Below the pieces are notes generated by a model, which saw only the letters and a list, made by a program, of their open reading frames with translations, was not told the origin of the DNA and made no database searches. DNA of 18,577 nucleotides, taken from assembly GCA_021784995.1 (NCBI GenBank), contig JAJYHA010000307.1, positions 1-18,577 on the forward strand. The letters are read 5' to 3'. Origin of the DNA: Myxococcales bacterium. GTDB lineage: Bacteria; Myxococcota; Myxococcia; Myxococcales; Anaeromyxobacteraceae. The translations under genes and the position numbers were made by a program. This document shows positions 13,571 to 18,577 of this stretch, piece after piece (within the stretch, counting starts at the first letter, position 1; each line of letters starts with the position of its first letter).

Positions 13571-16189
13571 GTGGAGATCCCCGGGCCAGAGCTGGAGGAG
13601 GGCTGGCGTCGCTGGCTCGTGGAGCGGAACCGGCGCGGGCTCCGCGCGGGGTCCGGGATGGTCCTCGCGCTCTACCCGGCCTTCGGCCTGCTCGACCTGC
13701 TGAGCGCCCCGGGGCACACCCTCGCCTGGCTCTGGGCGACCCGCGGTGCGGTGGTGATCGCCACCCTGGCGCTCCTCCGGTTCACCTGGATGCCCGCCTT
13801 CGACCGGTGGAGCACGGCGGCCACGGCCGGCTTCGCGTGGCTCACCGCCGCCGGCATCGCGGCGATGACCGCCGCGACCGGCGGGATGGCCTCTCCCTAC
13901 TACGCCGGCATCTCGCTCGCGCTCACCGGCGCCGGGCTCCTCTTCGTCTGGCCGGTCCCGATCGTGATCGCCACCCACGGCGCGACCGTCGCCACCTTCG
14001 TCCTGGCGAACCTCGCCCGCGGCGCCGTGGGCGCCCCGGTGACGGCCGCCTCGAACCTCGCCTTCCTCGCGGCGATGGCGGTGGTCGCCGGGGTGGGCCA
14101 GGCGTTCCTCTTCCGCACCCAGCGAGAGCAGCACGCCCAGCGGGTGCGGCTCGAGCAGGCGACCGCCGGGCTCGCGCGGGCGAACGCCGCGCTCCAGGAG
14201 CTCGACCAGTTCAAGACGCGCTTCTTCGCGAACATGACCCACGAGCTCCGCACGCCGCTCGCGATGGTCCTGACCCCGCTCGAGCTCCTCCTGCAGGGGG
14301 AGATGGGCCCGCTCACCGACGCCCAGCGCAGCTCCTTCCAGCTCATGTCCCGGAGCGCCCTCAAGCTGCTGCGGCTCATCGACGATCTGCTCGATCTGTC
14401 GCGGGTGGAGGAGAGCCACCTCCGCCTCCGGGTGGCGGAGCACGACCTCGACCTGTTCCTCCGCGCCCTGGTGGACGAGACCGGGCCCCTCGCCGAGCGG
14501 AAGGGGATCCGGCTCGAGTATCGTTCCCGGGACGTCGCCGGCCCGGTCACGGTCTGGTGCGACCTGGAGCGGCTGGAGCGGGTCTTCCTCAACCTGCTCT
14601 CGAACGCCATCAAGTTCACCCAGCCCGGCGGCCACGTCGCGGTGGAGGTGATCGACCGGCCCGCCGAGGTCGAGGTGCGCGTCGTCGACGACGGCCCGGG
14701 GTTCCCCCCCGACCAGGCGCGCCGGATCTTCGAGCGCTTCTACCAGGTCGACATGGCCGGGACCCGGCGCCACGGCGGAGCGGGCATCGGCCTCGCGCTG
14801 GCCCGGGAGATGGTCCTGCTCCACGGGGGGACGATCGCGGCCGAGAGCGACGGCGCGAGCGGCGCCGCCTTCACCGTCCGGCTCCGGAAGGGGAGAGGGC
14901 ACCTCCGGCCGGACGCGCTCGCGACGCCGCCGGCCGGCGGGGTGGCCCCCGAGCACGGCGCCGACTGGGCGGTCCGGATCGCCGGGCGGCGCGACGCCCG
15001 CCTGCAGGAGATCGAGGAGGCGGCCGAGCGGCGGGTGGTCGAGCGGGACCAGGACGAGGAGGCGCGGCCCCACACCGCGGTGGTGATCGAGGACAGCCCC
15101 GCGATCACCCGGCTCGTCCACCTGACGCTCCGGCGGGAGTTCAAGATCCTGGCCGCGGCCGACGGCGCCGCGGGGCTGGAGATGGTGATCCGGGAGCGGC
15201 CCGACCTGGTGGTGACCGATCTCATGATGCCCGGGCTCGACGGGCTCGAGCTGACCCGGCGCCTGCGCGCCGATCCGCGGACCCATCAGATCCCGATCGT
15301 CATGCTGACGGCGCGGGGCGCGCTCGACGATCGCCTCCAGGGGCTCGAGTCGGGCGTCGACGTCTTCCTGGCCAAGCCCTTCGCCCCGCGCGAGCTGCTG
15401 ATCTCGGCGCGCCGGCTGGTGCGCGCCGGGGAGGAGAGCGCCGAGCTGGTGCTCACCCAGCGGATGGAGTCGCTCGAGGTGGTCGCCGCCGGGCTCGCGC
15501 ACGAGATCAACAACCCCCTCAACTACGCCAAGAACGCCCTCACCGGCGTGGACCGCGACCTCCGGCGGCTGCTCGCGCTCGCCGGCCCGGCGGCCGCCGG
15601 GGAGGGAGAGGGAGCGGCGGCGCCGGGCGCGCGGGCGCTCGAGCTGCTCGACGTCGCCCGCGCCGGGCTGGAGCGGATCGCCGGCACGGTCGCCCTCATG
15701 AGCCGGTACGGGCGCGCCGGCTACCGGCGCGAGCGCGGGGCGCTGGACGCGTGGGAGGCGGTCCGGACCGCGGTGGCGCTGGTCCTGCCGGCCACCGGCC
15801 GCGACGTCCGGGTCGAGGTCGATCTGTCCGGCGACGGGACCCTGGAGTGCGTCCCGGAGGAGTTCCAGCAGGTCGTGACCAACCTGCTCCAGAACGCCAT
15901 CGAGGCGGCCCCGGACGGCGGGGGGCACGTGCGGATCGCCGGCCGCCGGGACGGGGCGGACCTCGTCCTCGGCGTGAAGGACGACGGCGCCGGGATCCCG
16001 CCGGAGGCGATGGCGAGGATCTTCACCCCCTTCTTCACGACCAAGGGCCCCGGGCGCGGGACCGGGCTCGGCCTCACCATCTCGCGCCGCGTGGTCGAGA
16101 GCCTCGGCGGGACGCTGAGGGTCGCGAGTCGGCCGGGCGCCGGGGCGGAGTTCGTGGTGCGCGTGCCGCACCGCCGGCCGGGGCCGTGA
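13571..16189 (+). CDS. Six-TM hybrid sensor with two kinase modules (HK-REC-HK)
   Basis: 872 aa, starting at GTG six bases after the methyltransferase stop. About six membrane helices occupy residues 29-180, with almost no periplasmic loop, suiting a membrane-soluble ligand. Then comes kinase 1, with His224 in NMTHELRTPL, Asn345 (NLLSNAIKF), VVDDGPGF and GGAGIGLAL. A receiver follows with Glu507/Asp508, phospho-Asp550 in VVTDLMMPG and Lys602 in AKPF. Kinase 2 has His644 in GLAHEINNPLNY, Asn775 (NLLQNAIEA), KDDGAGIP and GTGLGLTISRRVV. All catalytic residues are present in both kinases. The Ralstonia PhcS receptor kinase is also multi-TM, which makes this the likely receptor of the operon's signal. 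No dedicated output regulator is encoded here. Confidence 0.86.
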   Translation: MEIPGPELEEGWRRWLVERNRRGLRAGSGMVLALYPAFGLLDLLSAPGHTLAWLWATRGAVVIATLALLRFTWMPAFDRWSTAATAGFAWLTAAGIAAMTAATGGMASPYYAGISLALTGAGLLFVWPVPIVIATHGATVATFVLANLARGAVGAPVTAASNLAFLAAMAVVAGVGQAFLFRTQREQHAQRVRLEQATAGLARANAALQELDQFKTRFFANMTHELRTPLAMVLTPLELLLQGEMGPLTDAQRSSFQLMSRSALKLLRLIDDLLDLSRVEESHLRLRVAEHDLDLFLRALVDETGPLAERKGIRLEYRSRDVAGPVTVWCDLERLERVFLNLLSNAIKFTQPGGHVAVEVIDRPAEVEVRVVDDGPGFPPDQARRIFERFYQVDMAGTRRHGGAGIGLALAREMVLLHGGTIAAESDGASGAAFTVRLRKGRGHLRPDALATPPAGGVAPEHGADWAVRIAGRRDARLQEIEEAAERRVVERDQDEEARPHTAVVIEDSPAITRLVHLTLRREFKILAAADGAAGLEMVIRERPDLVVTDLMMPGLDGLELTRRLRADPRTHQIPIVMLTARGALDDRLQGLESGVDVFLAKPFAPRELLISARRLVRAGEESAELVLTQRMESLEVVAAGLAHEINNPLNYAKNALTGVDRDLRRLLALAGPAAAGEGEGAAAPGARALELLDVARAGLERIAGTVALMSRYGRAGYRRERGALDAWEAVRTAVALVLPATGRDVRVEVDLSGDGTLECVPEEFQQVVTNLLQNAIEAAPDGGGHVRIAGRRDGADLVLGVKDDGAGIPPEAMARIFTPFFTTKGPGRGTGLGLTISRRVVESLGGTLRVASRPGAGAEFVVRVPHRRPGP

Positions 16190-16193
16190 GCCC

Positions 16194-16224
16194 GGGCGCG
16201 CCGGCGGCGCGGCGCCGCGCGCCC
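16194..16224. terminator. Bidirectional hairpin between convergent genes
   Basis: GGGCGCG (16194-16200) pairs with CGCGCCC (16218-16224), and inside them CGGCG (16202-16206) with CGCCG (16213-16217). That is a 12-bp stem with one bulged C and a 6-nt loop. It sits between the kinase stop (16189) and the rubrerythrin stop (16226). It lacks U-tracts, as is common in GC-rich genomes. Confidence 0.6.
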
Positions 16225-16225
16225 G

Positions 16226-16726
16226 TCAGGCGATCTTCTGGAACTTCGCGGCGGGCGCCCCGCAGACCGGGCAGCGCGCCGGCGGCTCGCCGAACTCGAC
16301 GTCGCCGCAGACCGGGCAGAGGAAGACCTCCATCCGCGAGAGGTCCTTCCCGCCCTCCAGCGCCGCGAGCGCCTGCTGGAAGAGGCGCGCGTGCACCTTC
16401 TCCACCTCGCCGGCGAAGCCGAGCATCGTCTTCCCGCGGTGCCCCTCGGCGGTCGCCTGGGCGACCATCGGCGGGTACATCTCGGTGAACTCGTAGGTCT
16501 CGCCGGCGACCGCCTCCTTGAGGTTCTGGAGCGTGGTGCCCACGCCGCCCAGGTTCTGGAAGTGGGCGAGCGCGTGGATCGTCTCGGCCTCGGCGGCGGC
16601 GCGGAAGAGCCGGGCGATCTGCGGGTGGCCCTCCTTCTCGGCGGCGCGGGCGAAGGCGAGGTACTTGCGGTTGGCCTGGCTCTCGCCGGCGAAGGCGGTG
16701 GCGAGGTTCTGGTCGGTGGTGGGCAT
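16226..16726 (-). CDS. Rubrerythrin
   Basis: 166 aa. Rubrerythrin is a cytosolic peroxidase of anaerobes and microaerophiles that reduces H2O2 at a diiron site, taking electrons through a rubredoxin-like centre. The ferritin-like four-helix part shows Glu15 (AGESQANRKY), Glu48-x-x-His51 (AETIHA), Glu79/Glu82 (YEFTEMYP) and Glu109-x-x-His112 (EVEKVHARLF). The C-terminal rubredoxin domain has two CPVC pairs (Cys137/140 and Cys152/155). ATG16726 follows a -10-like TAGGAT by exactly six bases, with no SD, so the mRNA is likely leaderless. It converges on the kinase operon, and 71 nt separate it from the FadL-like gene upstream. It points to a microaerobic or anaerobic lifestyle. Confidence 0.93.
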   Translation of the reverse strand: MPTTDQNLATAFAGESQANRKYLAFARAAEKEGHPQIARLFRAAAEAETIHALAHFQNLGGVGTTLQNLKEAVAGETYEFTEMYPPMVAQATAEGHRGKTMLGFAGEVEKVHARLFQQALAALEGGKDLSRMEVFLCPVCGDVEFGEPPARCPVCGAPAAKFQKIA

Positions 16727-16732
16727 GGGGGG

Positions 16733-16738
16733 ATCCTA
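16733..16738 (-). promoter_or_regulatory. -10 (TAGGAT) of the rubrerythrin gene
   Basis: On the minus strand, TAGGAT, then CCCCCC, then ATG. The spacing places the transcription start on the start codon. No clear -35. Confidence 0.45.
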
Positions 16739-16759
16739 GCATCGACCCGCGCCCGCCCG

Positions 16760-16775
16760 GCCGCCGATCGGCGGC
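16760..16775. terminator. Hairpin after the FadL-like gene
   Basis: GCCGCCGATCGGCGGC is a perfect 16-bp palindrome (6-bp stem, GATC loop), 22 nt after the FadL-like stop and just upstream of the rubrerythrin promoter region. Candidate terminator without U-tract. Confidence 0.4.
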
Positions 16776-16797
16776 GCGAGCGGACGCGGCGCCGGCC

Positions 16798-18030
16798 CTA
16801 GAACTTCCAGGCGAGCCCGAGGTCGGCCTGCACCTGGGACATCGACGTGGTGTAGGAGGAGATCCCCTGCGACGCGTTGGCGCCGGAGAGGGTCGCCTTG
16901 GGCGCCCAGGTCACCGAGGCGTTGATCGCGAGGGCGTCGGTCACCTCCCAGCCGAGGCCGCCGGAGAAGTGGTGCTCGGCGAGGGCGGGGAAGGCGATGT
17001 TCTCGAAGGCGCGGGAGGCGTCGAGCGGCATCTTCCCGTAGTCGTAGCCGAGCCGGATCTTCCAGGCCGGGACGACCGACCACTCCAGGCCGAGCTTCAC
17101 CACCACCTGGTCCGACCAGTTCATGTCGAACGGCATGGCCCCGGTCAGGTTGGTGTTGTTCACGTAGCGCGGCTGGCTGGCGCCGACCGTCTCCGACCAC
17201 TGGATCCACTCCACGTCGGCGGCGAGGAGGAGCGACGGGACGGCGCGCCAGGCGACGCCGCCGGAGAGGACCGCCGGCTGGTCGAAGGCCAGCTCGTCGG
17301 TGCCGCCGGGGACCGGCGCCGACCCCACGCCGGGGATCTGGACGGTGTGCGGGCCGACCGAGAAGGCGTAGTCCTTGAACCAGGTCCGCGTCTGGTAGGA
17401 GACGCCGAAGGAGAGCGGCTCGATCGGGGTGAACTTGACGCCCACGGTCGCGCCGAGGCCGAGCGAGTTGGCGGTGTCGTGCGGCACCTGGCCCATCGCC
17501 GAGGCGGCGGCGTAGCTCATCTGCCCCCAGGCGACGTCGAGCGCGAGGCCGGAGGAGAGGTGCGCGCAGGGCTTCCAGGCGACGGTCGGGGTGAGGACCA
17601 GCTCCTGGAACGAGGTGGAGAGGGTGCTCCCGTAGAGATCGGCCGGGTAGTCGACCCCCATCCCCGAGCTGCCGAAGGCGCCGAGGCCGAGGGTCACCCC
17701 GCCGCCGACCGGCACCACCACCCCGAGGTTGGGGATGACCGAGGCGCCGCGGGTCGAGTCCTCGGTCTTGCCGGAGCCGGCGCCGGCGGCGCTGAAGCTG
17801 ACCGTCGGGACGAAGAGCGTGCCGCTCACGTCGAGGCGGCGGCCCACGTCGGAGATGCCGGCCGGGTTGGACATCATGGCGCTGGAGTCGAGCGTGGCGG
17901 CGACGCCGACGCCGCCCATGCCGTCCTGCACCGGCCCGAAGCCGGTCATCCGCATGCCGTTCGTGGCGAGCGCCGGGGACGCGATCAGACCGATCGCGGC
18001 CGCGGCGAGGAGCTGGGTGGTGCGCTTCAT
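16798..18030 (-). CDS. OmpP1/FadL-family outer-membrane transport protein
   Basis: 410 aa from ATG18030, with SD GGAGGGG 7 nt upstream. A longer frame to 18114 lacks support. The signal peptide MKRTTQLLAAAAIGLIASPA ends LA-TNG. The mature N-terminus TNGMRMTGFGPVQDGMGGVG then VAATLDSSAMMSNPAGIS is the FadL/OmpP1 hatch signature (GMGGAGVA...NPAG). The rest is alternating beta strands of a 14-stranded barrel, ending in GLAWKF with a C-terminal Phe for BAM recognition. The family moves hydrophobic substrates such as long-chain fatty acids or aromatics across the outer membrane. It could in principle pass the fatty-acid-derived signal proposed for the nearby operon, but that is only a guess from position. 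Confidence 0.87.
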   Translation of the reverse strand: MKRTTQLLAAAAIGLIASPALATNGMRMTGFGPVQDGMGGVGVAATLDSSAMMSNPAGISDVGRRLDVSGTLFVPTVSFSAAGAGSGKTEDSTRGASVIPNLGVVVPVGGGVTLGLGAFGSSGMGVDYPADLYGSTLSTSFQELVLTPTVAWKPCAHLSSGLALDVAWGQMSYAAASAMGQVPHDTANSLGLGATVGVKFTPIEPLSFGVSYQTRTWFKDYAFSVGPHTVQIPGVGSAPVPGGTDELAFDQPAVLSGGVAWRAVPSLLLAADVEWIQWSETVGASQPRYVNNTNLTGAMPFDMNWSDQVVVKLGLEWSVVPAWKIRLGYDYGKMPLDASRAFENIAFPALAEHHFSGGLGWEVTDALAINASVTWAPKATLSGANASQGISSYTTSMSQVQADLGLAWKF

Positions 18031-18154
18031 GGAACCCCTCCAAGGGTGGTGAACCGTGCGGCGGCATTCAAGACACCCGGGGCTGCGCAGGGCAAAGCAT
18101 TTTCCGTCGCACACACACCAGCCGTGTAGGTATAGCGTTTCCGTCGGATCCTGC

Positions 18155-18160
18155 TAGAAC
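18155..18160 (+). promoter_or_regulatory. -10-like TAGAAC of the helicase gene
   Basis: TAGAAC, then six bases (gccccg), then GTG18167: the same spacing as at four other genes here. The hexamer is the weakest of the five. The 18031-18166 gap is a divergent control region with a local AT-richer patch (18100-18150). Confidence 0.35.
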
Positions 18161-18166
18161 GCCCCG

Positions 18167-18577
18167 GTGAGCCCCCCCGACTTCACCGCGCTCGGCGCCC
18201 ACCCGGCGCTCGCCCGGGCGCTCGCCGACCGCGGCTACGCCGAGCCGACGCCGGTCCAGGCGGCGGTGCTGGACCCGGCGCTCGGCGCCAGGGACCTCCT
18301 CGTCTCCTCCCGGACCGGCTCGGGGAAGACCGTCGCCTTCGGCCTGGTCCTGGCGCGGACGCTGCTCGGCGAGGCGCCCGCCTTCGGCGCCGCCGGCCCG
18401 CCGCGCGGGCTGGTGATCGCCCCGACCCGCGAGCTGGCGCTCCAGGTGCAGCGCGAGCTCGGCTGGCTCCTCGCGCCGGCCGGCGCGACGGTCGTCGCCT
18501 GCGTCGGCGGGCTCGACCCGCGGCGCGAGGCGCGGGCGCTGGCGGCCGGCGTCCACCTGGTGGTCGGCACCCCGGGG
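18167..18577 (+). CDS. DEAD-box RNA helicase, N-terminal part (runs off the window)
   Basis: 137 codons are visible and open to the window end. The Q motif region (FTALGAHPALARALADRGYA then EPTPVQ), motif I SSRTGSGKT (Walker A), motif Ia APTRELALQ, the GG pair (CVGGLDP) and motif Ib TPG appear in correct order and spacing. The family unwinds short RNA duplexes with ATP, in ribosome assembly or mRNA decay. GTG18167 places the Q-motif Phe at residue 6, as expected. There is no SD; a -10-like hexamer lies six bases before the start. Divergent from the FadL-like gene. Which member it is (RhlE, DbpA, CsdA) cannot be told from this part. Confidence 0.92.
   Translation, partial: MSPPDFTALGAHPALARALADRGYAEPTPVQAAVLDPALGARDLLVSSRTGSGKTVAFGLVLARTLLGEAPAFGAAGPPRGLVIAPTRELALQVQRELGWLLAPAGATVVACVGGLDPRREARALAAGVHLVVGTPG

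Noticed and set aside
11690..16171. Very long minus-strand frame (about 1490 codons) opposite the kinase operon
   Set aside because: It is the antisense shadow of three clear genes in extreme-GC DNA. The protein is Arg/Pro/Glu-rich without domains, while the plus-strand frames carry complete kinase and methyltransferase motifs.
12457..16488. Long plus-strand frame (about 1340 codons) across the methyltransferase and hybrid kinase
   Set aside because: Off-frame reading of the same genes, rich in Arg, Ala and Pro and crossing gene boundaries; no domain is visible.
18108..18118. Short CA run near the FadL/helicase control region
   Set aside because: Only a few dinucleotide units; too short to be meaningful as a phase-variable repeat.
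1..18577. CRISPR array or phage-defence cluster
   Set aside because: No regularly spaced repeats and no cas, restriction or other defence genes seen; hicAB is the only toxin-antitoxin system.

Overview
The window is very GC-rich, with strong G/C bias at third codon positions. Its gene content (a FadL-type outer-membrane protein, rubrerythrin, hybrid kinases, a bis-MGD molybdoenzyme) suggests a high-GC Myxococcota / former deltaproteobacterium, with Anaeromyxobacter-like as the best guess. This comes from composition and family content, not from a marker gene.

Left part (1-4600) looks like a decaying genomic island. It opens with the C-terminal half of an MFS transporter that meets a 26-bp sequence at 22-47. 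An intact dapA-like gene follows, then a PP-loop (TtcA-like) ATPase gene broken by one frameshift, a frameshifted 3' remnant of an rve-type transposase, a complete HicA/HicB toxin-antitoxin pair with its own promoter and operator, and a frameshifted C-terminal remnant of a tyrosine integrase. The integrase tail overlaps what looks like the 3' end of tRNA-Gly, a likely attachment-site scar. The 26-bp sequence recurs exactly at 4562-4587, next to the integrase remnant.

Middle (4600-9014, minus strand): a membrane-anchored retropepsin-like aspartic protease with an N-terminal zinc ribbon; then a TetR regulator translationally coupled (ATGA overlap) to a molybdopterin oxidoreductase, with a 24-bp near-perfect palindrome just upstream of tetR as the probable operator. 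Divergent from tetR is a SRAP (YedK/HMCES-type) abasic-site DNA repair protein, followed by a DUF6125-type protein.

Centre-right (10780-16189, plus strand) is the most interesting part: a tight three-gene operon of receiver-kinase, PilZ-methyltransferase and six-TM HK-receiver-HK. The methyltransferase resembles the family annotated as 3-hydroxypalmitate methyl ester (PhcB-like) biosynthesis enzymes. The arrangement recalls the Ralstonia phcBSR(Q) quorum-sensing locus, but adds a PilZ domain to the presumed signal synthase and a second kinase to the sensor.

Right end: a convergent rubrerythrin, a FadL/OmpP1-type outer-membrane protein, and the start of a DEAD-box RNA helicase running off the window. 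A recurring signature is a -10-like hexamer exactly six bases before the start codon of five genes (hicA, SRAP, receiver-kinase, rubrerythrin, helicase), which predicts leaderless mRNAs.
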